Shown here piece by piece: positions 8,413 through 17,928 of a stretch of DNA of 64,000 nucleotides (positions are counted from its first letter, which is position 1; the number at the start of each line of letters is the position of its first letter). A model generated the notes under the pieces. The model made no database searches. It was given only the letters and a program-made list of their open reading frames with translations, and was not told the origin of the DNA. A program made the translations under genes and the position numbers. The DNA comes from Prosthecobacter sp. (GTDB taxonomy: Bacteria > Verrucomicrobiota > Verrucomicrobiia > Verrucomicrobiales > Verrucomicrobiaceae): the NCBI RefSeq assembly GCF_034366625.1, contig NZ_JAXMIH010000005.1, positions 62,001-126,000 on the forward strand. The letters are read 5' to 3'.

Positions 8413-9206
8413 GCCTCCGCATCATCAGCGCCCTCATCATGCGCTACCTGTTCCTCTATGCACGGACGCCCATGCGCCTCGTGGAGCTCGTCTTCTGGCC
8501 GCTCGTTGATCTCGTGATCTGGGGCAACGTCACCGTCTTCATCCAACGGCATAGCGACGAGAAATTCGGCAGCTTCATTCTGTTCTTCCTTGGAGCGATG
8601 ATCCTTTGGGACATCCTGTTCCGCGCGCAGCAAGGCGTGGCCATTTCATTCCTGGAAGATGTGTGGACGCGCAATCTGCTCAACATCTTCGTGGCGCCCG
8701 TGCGCACCGTGGAATACCTCAGCGCCACCTTCGCGGTCGGCTTTCTGCGCATTTTCGTCACCTGCCTCGTGATGAGCGTCATTGCCTGGGTTGGCTATTC
8801 CTTCAACATCTTCCAGCTTCACTGGTGGCTGGTACCGTTCTTTCTCAACCTCATGGTCTTTGGCTGGTCGCTCGGCATGATCTCCACCGCGCTCATCCTG
8901 CGCTGGGGGCAGGCCGCTGAATCGCTCGCCTGGGCCGTGCCGTTCTTCATTCAGCCGGTCGTGGCCGTGTTTTACCGTGTCGAGGACATGCCCGCGTGGT
9001 CGCAGCCCTTCGCCTGGCTCTTCCCTGCCACGCCCATTTTTGAAGGCATGCGTGAGGTGATGAAAACCGGCACCATGAACTGGAACCACCTCTGGCTTGC
9101 CGCAGGTTTGAACGTGATCTACCTCACGCTGGCCGGCTGGCTGTTCGTCTGGGTGCTCAACATGACCCGCAAGCGCGGCCTGCTGACGAAGTTCGCCACG
9201 CAATAG
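8409..9206 (+). CDS. ABC-2 type transporter permease
   Basis: Integral membrane partner of the preceding ATPase, 265 residues with about six hydrophobic segments (for example around residues 25-45, 55-75, 105-130, 140-165, 170-190 and 235-255). The conserved C-terminal third reads PVVAVFYRVEDMP-WSQPFAWLFPATPIFEGMR, typical of ABC-2 exporters. Translationally coupled to the ATPase. Its stop codon forms the first base of a hairpin pair at 9206-9252 that separates it from the convergent oxidoreductase gene. Confidence 0.9.
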   Translation: MSLRIISALIMRYLFLYARTPMRLVELVFWPLVDLVIWGNVTVFIQRHSDEKFGSFILFFLGAMILWDILFRAQQGVAISFLEDVWTRNLLNIFVAPVRTVEYLSATFAVGFLRIFVTCLVMSVIAWVGYSFNIFQLHWWLVPFFLNLMVFGWSLGMISTALILRWGQAAESLAWAVPFFIQPVVAVFYRVEDMPAWSQPFAWLFPATPIFEGMREVMKTGTMNWNHLWLAAGLNVIYLTLAGWLFVWVLNMTRKRGLLTKFATQ

Positions 9207-9252
9207 TAGCCTTGTTGCTGTGCAACAAGGATGCCTGTTCCACAGGAACAGG
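9206..9252. repeat. Two adjacent TGT-loop palindromes, possible bidirectional terminator
   Basis: Two perfect hairpins lie back to back between convergent genes. The first has left arm CCTTGTTGC and loop TGT at 9210-9230, preceded by GTAG (9206-9209, whose G is the last base of the permease stop). The second (9234-9252) has arms CCTGTTCC and GGAACAGG with loop ACA, which reads TGT on the minus strand. They are therefore an inverted pair sharing loop and design but not stem sequence. There is no T-run, so intrinsic termination is uncertain. They resemble the other head-loop palindromes in this window. Confidence 0.6.
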
Positions 9253-9272
9253 TCAACTTAGCGCTGCCCGAC

Positions 9273-10277
9273 CTACTTCCAAACGCCCGCCGCACGCAGC
9301 ACCGTCTCATGCACGGCGATGTCGTGTGCGGCATCCCAGGCGTGTTTTTTCTCACCACGCACGATCTTCGCCAGATCGACAAACTCCGCCGCATAGCGAT
9401 CCTTTGGCACGTCGAGTTGAAACGACTGCGCGCCCTTCTTGTAGCTGCCACGCGCCTTGGTAATCGACAGATTCACCTTCCCGGACTCCAGCGGCACGAT
9501 CTCGAAGGTTCCTTCGGTTCCAGTGACGTTGAACCTCCGCCGTGGGCCGCCAAACGGGTCCGTGTGATTGCAGCGGATAACCGCCGTGGCCTTCGCATAC
9601 TTCAAAACGGCCATCTGGTTGTCCTGCACACCATCATCGCGTGTTGGCGTTGAAAAGCCCGTCACCGACTGCGGCTTGCCCAGAATAGTGACCACCGCGT
9701 CCATGACATGGCAGGCCAGCTCAAACATCCCGCCGCCTTCGAGCTTACGAATCGCTCCACGCGTGCTCCCGTTGGCCAGTTTGCCCATCGCCGCGTCGAT
9801 CTCCGTGATCTCGCCGAGCCAGCCTTCGCGCACGGCTTGGAACAGCAGCTCAAACGCCGGATTGTAGCGCAGCATGTAGCCCATCTGCACCGTCAGGCCG
9901 CGTTTCTCCGCCTCCAGCCGCATGGATTTGAATTCGTCATGCTTCAGCGCCCCTGGCTTGTCCAGATGCACATGCTTGCCTGCCTCAATGCCGCGCCGCG
10001 CCGTCGCGCAGGAGGCTTCGACGCGAGTTTCCACTGCCACCGCCTTCAAATCCGGCACGGCGAGCAGTTCCTCCTCGGTCATCGACTTCACACCTTCATA
10101 ACCTTCCGGCCCCGTCACGCCCACGACCTCCCAAAGCTCCGTCAAAGACCGCATCGCCACCATCTTCCCCGCCGCATGCGCATGCTCCGTGCCGATCTGG
10201 CCGATACGGAGTGTGGAACTGCCGCTGGCGGCAAAGGCGGTCGAACCGCAGGCAAGGAGGAAAGAGCGTCGTTTCAT
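9273..10277 (-). CDS. Gfo/Idh/MocA family oxidoreductase with Tat-like signal
   Basis: NAD(P)-dependent sugar or inositol dehydrogenase-like protein of 334 residues. The N-terminus MKRRSFLLACGSTAFAAS is a twin-arginine type signal, indicating export in folded form, followed by a Rossmann start RIGQIGTEHAH, the HVHLDKPGA motif (equivalent to the family's EKP block) and a C-terminal GFO_IDH domain with GTEGTFEIVPLESG. Secreted members of this family are abundant in Verrucomicrobia and Planctomycetes and are usually linked to sugar catabolism. It converges on the ABC permease across the hairpin pair at 9206-9252. Confidence 0.9.
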   Translation of the reverse strand: MKRRSFLLACGSTAFAASGSSTLRIGQIGTEHAHAAGKMVAMRSLTELWEVVGVTGPEGYEGVKSMTEEELLAVPDLKAVAVETRVEASCATARRGIEAGKHVHLDKPGALKHDEFKSMRLEAEKRGLTVQMGYMLRYNPAFELLFQAVREGWLGEITEIDAAMGKLANGSTRGAIRKLEGGGMFELACHVMDAVVTILGKPQSVTGFSTPTRDDGVQDNQMAVLKYAKATAVIRCNHTDPFGGPRRRFNVTGTEGTFEIVPLESGKVNLSITKARGSYKKGAQSFQLDVPKDRYAAEFVDLAKIVRGEKKHAWDAAHDIAVHETVLRAAGVWK

Positions 10278-10310
10278 AAGGTGAGTTGAAACGAGCCTGT
10301 AGGCGATTCC

Positions 10311-10505
10311 TCACTCGGAAATCTTCATCGCCACAATCACCGGGAGCTGAACCGGCAGGGTGACGAGATCGAAGGCTCCGGCGGCGACTCGTTCACCTGG
10401 GGTGACACGGCCTGAAAATGAGTTGCGGAATTCCAGCCCGGCACTGGCACAACTGGACAGGCTCAGGCTGGCTAGGGCGAGAGGAAGGAGGAGTTTCGTT
10501 TTCAT
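10311..10505 (-). CDS. Small predicted lipoprotein
   Basis: A 64-residue protein with a lipoprotein signal: MKTKLLLPLALASLSL followed by lipobox LSSC (Cys about residue 19), leaving a mature peptide of about 46 residues with the hydrophobic stretch FDLVTLPVQLPVIVAMK. The start ATG at 10505 is well placed. This short lipoprotein layout (GERVAAGAFDLVTLPVQLPV) recurs in Gram-negative bacteria without a known role. It lies between the oxidoreductase and uvrB, all on the minus strand. Confidence 0.6.
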   Translation of the reverse strand: MKTKLLLPLALASLSLSSCASAGLEFRNSFSGRVTPGERVAAGAFDLVTLPVQLPVIVAMKISE

Positions 10506-10601
10506 GATGGGCGTGCTGGTTGAGCACGACGAATCATGCGCCAGCCCCCGCCAAAGGCCTCATTGATGCTCTGAATGATCCAATCGGGCCGGTGAATGCC
10601 G

Positions 10602-12773
10602 CTACCGCTTCTTGCCACCGCGCTTCGGCTTGCCGTAAACGACGTTCTTGCGCTGCGGCAAGGTGCCGGTGTCGTCGGTGTTCAAGCCGGCGCGTTTCTT
10701 GAGTTCGCGGATCTGATCCCGCAGCAGGGCTGCGCGCTCGTATTCGAGCTTGCTGGCGGCTTCGGCCATTTCTTGTTCGAGTTCGCGGATGGTCTCGGTG
10801 ATGGCGAAATCGCCGCCGCCTTCGCGGACGACGTTTTCTTCGATCTCACGGGCCTTGCCGAGCACTTGCAGGCTTTCTTGAACGGCGCGCTGCACGGTTT
10901 GCGGGGTGATGCCGTGCTTCTCGTTGTGATCGGTCTGCACCTGGCGGCGGTAGCCGCTGATGCTGAGCAGGGAGCGGATGCTTTTGGTCTCGATGTCGGC
11001 AAAGAGCACGACTTCGCCGTTGATGTGACGCGCGGCGCGACCGGAGGTCTGGATCAGCGAAGATTCGCTGCGCAGGAAGCCTTCTTTGTCGGCATCGAGA
11101 ATGCACACGAGGCTGACCTCGGGCAGATCGAGGCCTTCGCGAAGAAGATTGATGCCGACGAGCACATCGCAGTCGCCCGAGCGCAGGCTGCGCAGGATTT
11201 CGACACGCTCGATGGCGTCGATGTCGCTGTGCAGGTAGCGGACTTTGAAGTCGAGATTGCGCAGGTAGTCGGTCAAATCCTCCGCCGTGCGCTTTGTCAA
11301 CGTCGTGACGAGCACGCGCTCGCCTTTTTCGATGCGCTGGCGGCAGAGCTCGATGGTTTCGTCGATCTGGCCTTTCAGCGGCTTGATGGTGATGACGGGA
11401 TCGAGCAGGCCCGTGGGGCGGATGATCTGCTCGACGACCAAAGAGCGGCCTTTGGCCGTGACATCGAATTTATCGACGGCTTCGGCGCTGCCGCTGACAC
11501 GCACGGTTTTGGAGAACGGCAGCGGATCGGCGATCTTCGCGATGTAGCCGGTGTTGCCGACGACGCTGTTCTCGATCTCAAAGCGTGCGGGTGTGGCGCT
11601 GACATAGACGAGTTGTCCGACCTTGCCCATGAATTCCTCGAAACGCAGCGGGCGATTGTCGAGCGCGCTGGGAAGGCGGAAGCCATGCTCCACGAGCACC
11701 GTTTTGCGCGATTTGTCGCCCTCATACATGCCGCCGATCTGCGGGATGGTGACGTGGCTTTCGTCGATGAACATGAGCGGCGGCTCCTTGAAGAAATCCA
11801 GCAGCGTGCCGGGCGTGGCGCCGGGTTCACGGCCGGTGAGGTGGCGGCTGTAGTTTTCGATGCCCTGGCAGAAACCCATCTCCTGCATCATCTCGATGTC
11901 ATACTGCGTGCGCATCTTGATGCGCTGCGCTTCGAGCAGTTTTCCTTCCTTCTCGAACCACGCGACGCGCTCCTCGGCCTCCTCACGGATTTTCACGATG
12001 GCTTTGCGCAGTTTGTCGCCGGGTGTGACGAACTGCTTGGCCGGAAAGATCGTGTAGCTCGGCATTTTGAGCGTCACCGTGCCGGTGAGCACGTCCACGG
12101 CGCTGATGCGGTCGATCTCGTCGCCAAAGAACTCGATGCGGATCGCTTCGTTCTCCAAATAGGCCGGCACCACCTCAATCACATCGCCCCGAGCACGGAA
12201 TTTGCCGCGCGTGAGCTGGATGTCGTTCCGCTCGTAGAGCATGTCCACCAGCTTGGTCAGCAGCGTCTCGCGCGACATCTGCTGGCCCACGCTGAGCGGC
12301 AGCATCATGCCCTCGTAATCCTCAGGCGATCCCAAGCCGTAAATGCAGCTCACACTCGCCACGATGATCGTATCCTGCCGCGTGATCAGTGCCCCCATGC
12401 TGGAGAGGCGCAGGCGCTCGATCTCGTCGTTGATGGCGGAATCCTTCTCGATGTAGGTGTCCGTGCGGGCGATGTAGGCCTCCGGCTGGTAGTAGTCGAA
12501 GTAACTGACGAAGTACTCCACCGCGTTGTGCGGGAAGAAGTTTTTAAACTCCGAGTAAAGCTGCGCGGCGAGCGTCTTGTTGTGCGAGAAGACCAGTGCA
12601 GGCCGACCTATTTGCTCGATGACATTCGCCATCGTGAAGGTCTTGCCCGATCCCGTGACACCCATGAGCGTCTGATGCCGGTTCCCGGCACTAACAGACT
12701 TCACCAACTTCGCGATGGCCTGCTCCTGATCGCCCTGCGGGCGGTACTCGGTGTTGAGCCGAAAAGCGGACAT
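10602..12773 (-). CDS. uvrB: Excinuclease ABC subunit B
   Basis: DNA damage-verification helicase of nucleotide excision repair. Features in order over 723 residues: Walker A GVTGSGKT (38-45), the YFDYYQPEAYIARTDTYI beta-hairpin that clamps DNA, the DESH box in FIDESHVTIPQIGGMY, SATPA motif, helicase motifs VLVTTLTKR and INLLREGLDLPEVSLV, and QTSGRAARH. The C-terminal UVR domain (LEQEMAEAASKLEYERAALLRDQI) binds UvrC. The tail after the UVR domain is basic and about 30 residues longer than usual (E. coli 673). Its partner, an unusual tandem UvrA, is at the far end of this window. Confidence 0.97.
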   Translation of the reverse strand: MSAFRLNTEYRPQGDQEQAIAKLVKSVSAGNRHQTLMGVTGSGKTFTMANVIEQIGRPALVFSHNKTLAAQLYSEFKNFFPHNAVEYFVSYFDYYQPEAYIARTDTYIEKDSAINDEIERLRLSSMGALITRQDTIIVASVSCIYGLGSPEDYEGMMLPLSVGQQMSRETLLTKLVDMLYERNDIQLTRGKFRARGDVIEVVPAYLENEAIRIEFFGDEIDRISAVDVLTGTVTLKMPSYTIFPAKQFVTPGDKLRKAIVKIREEAEERVAWFEKEGKLLEAQRIKMRTQYDIEMMQEMGFCQGIENYSRHLTGREPGATPGTLLDFFKEPPLMFIDESHVTIPQIGGMYEGDKSRKTVLVEHGFRLPSALDNRPLRFEEFMGKVGQLVYVSATPARFEIENSVVGNTGYIAKIADPLPFSKTVRVSGSAEAVDKFDVTAKGRSLVVEQIIRPTGLLDPVITIKPLKGQIDETIELCRQRIEKGERVLVTTLTKRTAEDLTDYLRNLDFKVRYLHSDIDAIERVEILRSLRSGDCDVLVGINLLREGLDLPEVSLVCILDADKEGFLRSESSLIQTSGRAARHINGEVVLFADIETKSIRSLLSISGYRRQVQTDHNEKHGITPQTVQRAVQESLQVLGKAREIEENVVREGGGDFAITETIRELEQEMAEAASKLEYERAALLRDQIRELKKRAGLNTDDTGTLPQRKNVVYGKPKRGGKKR

Positions 12774-12791
12774 GGCAGGAGCCGCGACGAC

Positions 12792-13904
12792 TTAGGACAT
12801 GCCCGAACCGGCTTGATCCGGCACTGGCAGATCCGCAGGGTCCATCGCTTCGGTCTTGGCGGGAGCCGGTTGAGCGTAGCGCTGACGGTATTCCTTCCAG
12901 GAGATGAGCTTGCGGTCGGATTCATCCCAGAGGCGCAGATTGATGCACTTCAGGCTCGACCAGAACGTCAGCGGCTTGATCGAATGAAACATCGGATGGG
13001 AGTTGTGGCAGCTCTCCAGGTAGTAGTTCGGGATGCGGGAACTGAGATGGTGAACGTGATGGAAACCGATGTTGCCGGTGAACCACTGGAGGATTTTCGG
13101 CAGCTTGTAGAAGGAGCTGCCTTCCAGCGCGGCGGTGGTGTAGTCCCAGTCTTCCCGGTGCTCCCAGTACACGTCTTCATACTGGTGCTGCACATAAAAC
13201 ATCCAGATGCCCGCCATGCCGGCGAACATCGTCACGGGAAGCTGCATCAGGATGTAATTTTTGAAGCCGAACAGCCAGCTCAGTCCGATGACCATCAACA
13301 GCATCGCAACGTTCATCGTCATGACAGAAGCGCGATCTTTGCCCTTCGCACGCGGCGAAGGGAAACGCTGATGGATGAGAAAGAGAACCAGAGGTCCGAC
13401 GACAAAGATCATGACCGGGTTGCGAAACAGACGGTAGAAGAAGCGCATCTTTGGGGTGGCCTCCTGGTATTCCTTCACCGTCATCGTCCAGATGTCCCCA
13501 TCGCCACGGCGGCTCAGGTCACCCGAGGTCTGGTGATGCACCGAGTGCTGCCAAGTCCAGTGCAGGTAGGGCGTGAATGTGAGCATGCCGCTGATGAAGC
13601 CGAGGATGTTGCTGGCCGCTTTCGATTTGAAAAAGGAGCCGTGACCGCAGTCATGAAACATGATGAACACACGCACCAGCAGGAGACCCGCGATCGCGGA
13701 GATGCCGAGCGTGAGCCAGTACGAAACCTCCAGGCTGCGATACATCGCATACCACAGCAGCGCGTAGGGGATGAAGGTGTTGACGATCTGCCAGGTGGAA
13801 CGGGGAATGGAAGGAACCTGGAAGGGGGCTACAATTTTTTTCCATTCGGAAATCGTGGCCTGGGGCATGGCTGATGTCATCTCAGGGGCGCTGGTCGTGG
13901 TCAT
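12792..13904 (-). CDS. Fatty acid desaturase (membrane di-iron)
   Basis: Integral membrane desaturase of 370 residues with the three histidine boxes expected to bind two irons: HDCGH (84-88), HSVHH (120-124) and HHVHH (282-286). Hydrophobic pairs flank the boxes (about 40-80, 100-118, 165-180, 198-240). It resembles acyl-lipid or omega desaturases that introduce double bonds in membrane phospholipids, needing an electron donor not encoded here. It lies 18 nt upstream of uvrB on the same strand and may be co-transcribed. The N- and C-termini are Ala/Pro-rich and probably disordered. Confidence 0.92.
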   Translation of the reverse strand: MTTTSAPEMTSAMPQATISEWKKIVAPFQVPSIPRSTWQIVNTFIPYALLWYAMYRSLEVSYWLTLGISAIAGLLLVRVFIMFHDCGHGSFFKSKAASNILGFISGMLTFTPYLHWTWQHSVHHQTSGDLSRRGDGDIWTMTVKEYQEATPKMRFFYRLFRNPVMIFVVGPLVLFLIHQRFPSPRAKGKDRASVMTMNVAMLLMVIGLSWLFGFKNYILMQLPVTMFAGMAGIWMFYVQHQYEDVYWEHREDWDYTTAALEGSSFYKLPKILQWFTGNIGFHHVHHLSSRIPNYYLESCHNSHPMFHSIKPLTFWSSLKCINLRLWDESDRKLISWKEYRQRYAQPAPAKTEAMDPADLPVPDQAGSGMS

Positions 13905-14034
13905 GGTTGATGGAGCGCGGTATGTAGCAGGTTTTCTGGATTAGTCCCGTGCTCAATTTGTCATTTATCTCTCATTTTTGGTACTTTCGCACAAGCCGGG
14001 CGGTTCAGGTGGTCCTCACTCAACACTCACATCC

Positions 14035-15420
14035 TCAATAATCTCTGAATGGCCCCCTCGGCTCGCTCGCGTCCATTTCCGTTCGCCATTGAGCGAGCCG
14101 CTCCCGCATCATCTTCGCGATTTCAGGCTTCTCGGCGCTCAAATCGTGCTTTTCACTGAGGTCGGTGCTCAAGTCATAAAGGCCGTTGCCCTTCACGGAC
14201 TCCAGCCACTTCCAGTTCTCGAAGCGTGCCGCCTTGTCGCCCCGGCGCTGCCAGAACATCTCCTTGCGTGGGGATTTCGCCTCGCCGCGCAGGATGGGCA
14301 GCATGTCGAAGCCGTCCATTTTGACGCCTTCCGGTGTTTGGCTCCCGGTGGCGGCCAGCAGGGTCGGCACCAGTTCCAGAGCGGTCAGAAACTCGTCTGT
14401 CACCTTCCCGGCGGGCAGTTTTCCCGGCCAGCGCATGATGAAAGGCACACGCAGACCGCCCTCCCACATCGTGCCCTTGCTTCCCTTCAGCGGCGCGTTG
14501 CCACCGTTGCCGCTGCCGCCGTTGTCGGACATGAACAGGAAAATCGTGTTGTCCTTCTGTCCGGCTTTTTCGACCGCCTCCATCACTGCGCCAATGGCCT
14601 CGTCCATGCACGTCACCGCGCCGCAGTAACGGGCCAGTTTCTCGTTCTCCACCTTGCCGCGATACATCGCCACATACTTCTCCGGTGCTTGAACACCTTC
14701 GGCCACTTTCTTCTCACCCTCCGTCGTGCCTTCGCCGAACGCCGACGCCCCATGCGGCGCATTGAAGGCCAGGTAGAGGAAGAACGGCTTCTTCCCCGCC
14801 TGATCGCCGACGAATCGTAGCGACTCGCGGCGGAACACGTCCGTCACATAGGTTCCCTTGTCCTCCTGAGTGCGCTCATTGCCGCGAAACAGCGACGGCA
14901 CGCCGTAGCGCTCGTGCGTGTAGTAGTCGATGCCGTTGTTGCCGTGGCCGTAGAAGAAGTCGAAGCCGCGCTGCAGCGGCAGGAAGCGTTTTGCCTGCCC
15001 CATGTCCCATTTGCCGATGCAACCCGTCGCGTAACCCGCTTTGCGCAGCATGTCGCCGATCGTCACCTCGCGCACATCCAGCCCCAGCGTCATCTCCGGG
15101 GACACCGCATACTCCTCGGGCGTGAAGCGGTGCCCGAAGTTCACCATGTCATTGCGCACCATGTCATAAAGCCCGTTGCGTTGCGGGTAGCGCCCCGTGA
15201 GTACGCTGCCACGCGATGGCGTGCAGGCCGGCCACGTCACATAAAAGCTCGTCCCGCGCACGCCCTCGGCGGCCAGCTTGTCCAGATTCGGCGTGATCAG
15301 CGGCTTGCTGCCGATGCAGCCGAGGTCCGGCCAGCCCTGGTCATCGCTGATGATGAAAACGACATTTGGCTGGGCGGCGAAGCACGCAGCCGAAAGGATC
15401 AGGAAAAGGAAAGCTCGCAT
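14035..15420 (-). CDS. Secreted sulfatase (formylglycine type)
   Basis: Type I sulfatase of 461 residues with a Sec signal peptide (first about 16 residues, ending AACFAAQ). Metal-binding SDDQG (25-29) and the activation motif CTPSRGSVLTGR, in which Cys66 would be oxidised to formylglycine by an FGE enzyme. Further typical blocks are GKWDMG, FMSDNGGSGNGG and ALELVPTLL. It most resembles the arylsulfatase A-like/polysaccharide sulfatases that Verrucomicrobia use on sulfated glycans. No other polysaccharide-degradation gene is adjacent. The 130 nt to the desaturase gene contain no recognisable feature. Confidence 0.95.
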   Translation of the reverse strand: MRAFLFLILSAACFAAQPNVVFIISDDQGWPDLGCIGSKPLITPNLDKLAAEGVRGTSFYVTWPACTPSRGSVLTGRYPQRNGLYDMVRNDMVNFGHRFTPEEYAVSPEMTLGLDVREVTIGDMLRKAGYATGCIGKWDMGQAKRFLPLQRGFDFFYGHGNNGIDYYTHERYGVPSLFRGNERTQEDKGTYVTDVFRRESLRFVGDQAGKKPFFLYLAFNAPHGASAFGEGTTEGEKKVAEGVQAPEKYVAMYRGKVENEKLARYCGAVTCMDEAIGAVMEAVEKAGQKDNTIFLFMSDNGGSGNGGNAPLKGSKGTMWEGGLRVPFIMRWPGKLPAGKVTDEFLTALELVPTLLAATGSQTPEGVKMDGFDMLPILRGEAKSPRKEMFWQRRGDKAARFENWKWLESVKGNGLYDLSTDLSEKHDLSAEKPEIAKMMRERLAQWRTEMDASEPRGPFRDY

Positions 15421-15448
15421 GACCGTCTCAACGACGGCAGACGGCGCA

Positions 15449-15595
15449 TTACTTCACTTTGAAAAGCGCCACGTCGAAAATCAGCGCCTCATTCGGACCG
15501 ATGTTGCGGAAGGTGTTTCGTTCCTGCTGCTCGAAGTCGATAAGCTTCACCACGGGGTCAGCCTCTCCGGGTTCATCAGTCCACTTTGTGCATAA
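15449..15595 (-). pseudogene. Displaced 3' end of an FKBP-type peptidyl-prolyl isomerase gene
   Basis: Reading the minus strand, the last codons before a TAA at 15451-15449 encode RNIGPNEALIFDVALFKVK. That matches the C-terminus of the intact FKBP encoded at 17993-18388 at 16 of 19 residues and about 80-85% of nucleotides. Upstream of about 15508 the similarity stops and the frame continues (EADPVVKLIDFEQQERN) into unrelated sequence without an ATG. This is therefore a 3' fragment, not a complete isomerase gene. It sits just beyond the KAP NTPase gene, so that gene is bracketed by two FKBP 3' ends. Confidence 0.55.
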
Positions 15596-15597
15596 AG

Positions 15598-17898
15598 TCA
15601 GATCCCCGAGGGGGCTTCGCTTCTCTGGGTTTTCTCTTTCTCATACAGAGCCGCTGTCTCATCAATAGCAGGCTGCCACCACGGGGGGATGGTGAGTTTC
15701 ACGCCAAGTTTATCCAGGGCGGCGGGAAGCTCTTTCAAACGATAAGCATACTTCCCGGCAAACGGAGCCACGGTCGCAGCGTCCCAAGTGGCGGCCATGA
15801 TCTCGGAGTCTCCAGCCAGTTCCTGAAGCCTTGCCTGGTCATGGTGCTGCGGCTTCCTCAGCATCTGGTCGATCCAAACCAGGAAAGCATGGGCATTCTC
15901 CCTCATGGCCATGTTCGAGTTGGCTTTTTTGAACGTGGCCAAAACCTTCGGACGGAAAGTTGTCCATAGAGCGCTTTTGGCATCAAGCATTAGCTCCCTA
16001 AACTCGTGGTCGCCGTTGAACCGGTCGCTGACACGGTCCACGAAGCCTGCTTCATCAAACCGCCCGGCAGCCGCCTCGCAAAGCCGTTCGTTAAACAACA
16101 CATTCAACTCTATGGCGACTTCGCGCTCTTGGCCTTCCAGCCTTCCACTGTGATTCGGGTGGATAGACCGAACGGCGGGTCCCAGAGTCTTCAGATCGTC
16201 CTGCCACTTCTTCACCAAACTAAACTGCAGGGTTTTTGTTCGTGGCCAGAGTTCACGATGAACGGCGCTGACTGCATTCGCCAACGACACCATATCTTTC
16301 ATAAGGTCACTTACTGGCAGCCACTCCCGCGACTTGAGAGCAGGCAAGGCATCCCCCATTTTCAGCACCAGGACCTCCAGTGCTCTCAGCAGAAACTTGG
16401 CCTTCCTTTTGTGAGAACCCTGCTGTCTTGGGACGAAGACGTTGTCAGCCTGATGAAGTTCGGAACGATAGCGCTCAAGGGCGGCACGAGTGAGTTCGCT
16501 GGCCACGCGTGCTTCTCCGCAATGTTGATCTTTGGCGTGATTCACAATCCATTCCTTCAATTGCTCGGCCAATACTCCCGTTTTGCAGAGCTCCAGACAG
16601 TCCTCGAACTCTTTCCAGGTCACCGCTTGTGGAGCTTCCGTGATCGACATCTGGCCGCGAATCAGTTCAACGCCGTCGCCAGACCACAGGCTTAGCTTTT
16701 CAACAATCCGGGTGAGCCCTTGTGACACTTGGTCCCGCTCGGCCGACGAAAGGGCGACGGAATGATCTTTTTCACATTTGGCGATGTGCTTGGTGACTTC
16801 CTCGGGGACCTTTTCACTTTCATTCGAATGTGATGCTACCATCTCGGTGACCGCAATTTCCTGCCAGAACTTTGGATCATTTAGAAGCGGGTCGGCCAGC
16901 TTGGGGTGACGCACCTTGATGACCGTCGCTGCCAGGATCACAGGCCACCTCAACTCATATTCATGATGTCTCTCGATCTGATGCTTGAGCAACGACAAGT
17001 GACGAATGAACTGGCGAATGGCACGGGGATTCTGAGGCAGAAGCGGAATCACTTGGCGGACATCATCCGTGGGAACGAAAGAGCAATGCTTGGCGGCATC
17101 AGCCAAGGCAATCTTCATCAAACCCTCGGCGGTCGCTGGTGGCAGCCAAATGGGGTAGTCGATGATCTTCTCCAGAAACTTCTGCCCGTCACCGAATCCC
17201 CGATGACTCGCGCGAAACACCTTGCCAACTACGACAGGATCAAACCCACAAACGAAAGAGAATCCGGGGATGTCCATGACCTCCTTCAGGGCAAAAAGAA
17301 TCTCGGGCACCAACTCGGCGGCGGTTCGGTCGAGATCATCAATTAAAACAACGACACGTTTGCCTTTCAAGTCGGCATGAAGCTTCTTCAAATCATCACG
17401 CCCAAATGAAAAGGCTCCTGTAAGCAGGTCCAATCCACCTGTGATGGCGGACCCCGTGTCACCAGGAATTTTCTTTGTCACAGTTGCAAGCAGGTCGCGG
17501 CCCTTCTTGAGGTATGACTTTCTGCGCACCTCTCCTGCCGCAGTGATGCCTCCCAGCTTGCCCTCTATCGTATCGCAACACTTCATCACAAACGCGTGCC
17601 AGAGGTCTGGTTTCGACGAATAGCCCCACGGATCAAACCACACTACGATGTGCCCCTCTTCCTCTGCCAAGGCCGACACAAACTTGAGCACCGAGGTCTT
17701 GCCGGTCCCCCATTCGCCATAGACACCGATGCGAGCCGACCAGCCTGCCGGACCGTTGGTGGCCACGTTGTAAATCTGGCGGGCCAGTGGCCACCGATTC
17801 AAGTGGTCATCTTTGGGGCCGAAGACCGGCGAATCAAAACCGGTTCCTTGATGGTCGGTCACGGGCCATGAGGGAGTGGGAGTGAGCTTGGAGGACAT
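15598..17898 (-). CDS. KAP family P-loop NTPase
   Basis: A 766-residue NTPase with Walker A GEWGTGKTS (residues 61-69), a VVWFDPWGYSS block (85-95) and Walker B VVVLIDDLDR (182-191), the KAP-specific order in which WFDPW precedes a D-D-LDR Walker B. The N-terminal half is the NTPase; residues about 350-766 are a mainly helical region with no recognised domain, and the long transmembrane insertion of some KAP members is not obvious. KAP NTPases include phage-exclusion proteins such as PifA, so a defence role is plausible but inferred. Base composition is lower in GC than flanking genes. No Shine-Dalgarno precedes the ATG at 17898; it starts only about 30 nt after the FKBP terminator. Confidence 0.88.
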   Translation of the reverse strand: MSSKLTPTPSWPVTDHQGTGFDSPVFGPKDDHLNRWPLARQIYNVATNGPAGWSARIGVYGEWGTGKTSVLKFVSALAEEEGHIVVWFDPWGYSSKPDLWHAFVMKCCDTIEGKLGGITAAGEVRRKSYLKKGRDLLATVTKKIPGDTGSAITGGLDLLTGAFSFGRDDLKKLHADLKGKRVVVLIDDLDRTAAELVPEILFALKEVMDIPGFSFVCGFDPVVVGKVFRASHRGFGDGQKFLEKIIDYPIWLPPATAEGLMKIALADAAKHCSFVPTDDVRQVIPLLPQNPRAIRQFIRHLSLLKHQIERHHEYELRWPVILAATVIKVRHPKLADPLLNDPKFWQEIAVTEMVASHSNESEKVPEEVTKHIAKCEKDHSVALSSAERDQVSQGLTRIVEKLSLWSGDGVELIRGQMSITEAPQAVTWKEFEDCLELCKTGVLAEQLKEWIVNHAKDQHCGEARVASELTRAALERYRSELHQADNVFVPRQQGSHKRKAKFLLRALEVLVLKMGDALPALKSREWLPVSDLMKDMVSLANAVSAVHRELWPRTKTLQFSLVKKWQDDLKTLGPAVRSIHPNHSGRLEGQEREVAIELNVLFNERLCEAAAGRFDEAGFVDRVSDRFNGDHEFRELMLDAKSALWTTFRPKVLATFKKANSNMAMRENAHAFLVWIDQMLRKPQHHDQARLQELAGDSEIMAATWDAATVAPFAGKYAYRLKELPAALDKLGVKLTIPPWWQPAIDETAALYEKEKTQRSEAPSGI

Positions 17899-17928
17899 CA
17901 GGGGAGGAGGGAGGCAATCAAAGCATGT

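Noticed and set aside
10596..13874. A 1092-codon open frame on the plus strand opposite uvrB and the desaturase gene
   Set aside because: It is a GC-rich antisense shadow. Its translation is compositionally biased and matches no family, while the minus-strand genes carry intact UvrB and desaturase motifs.
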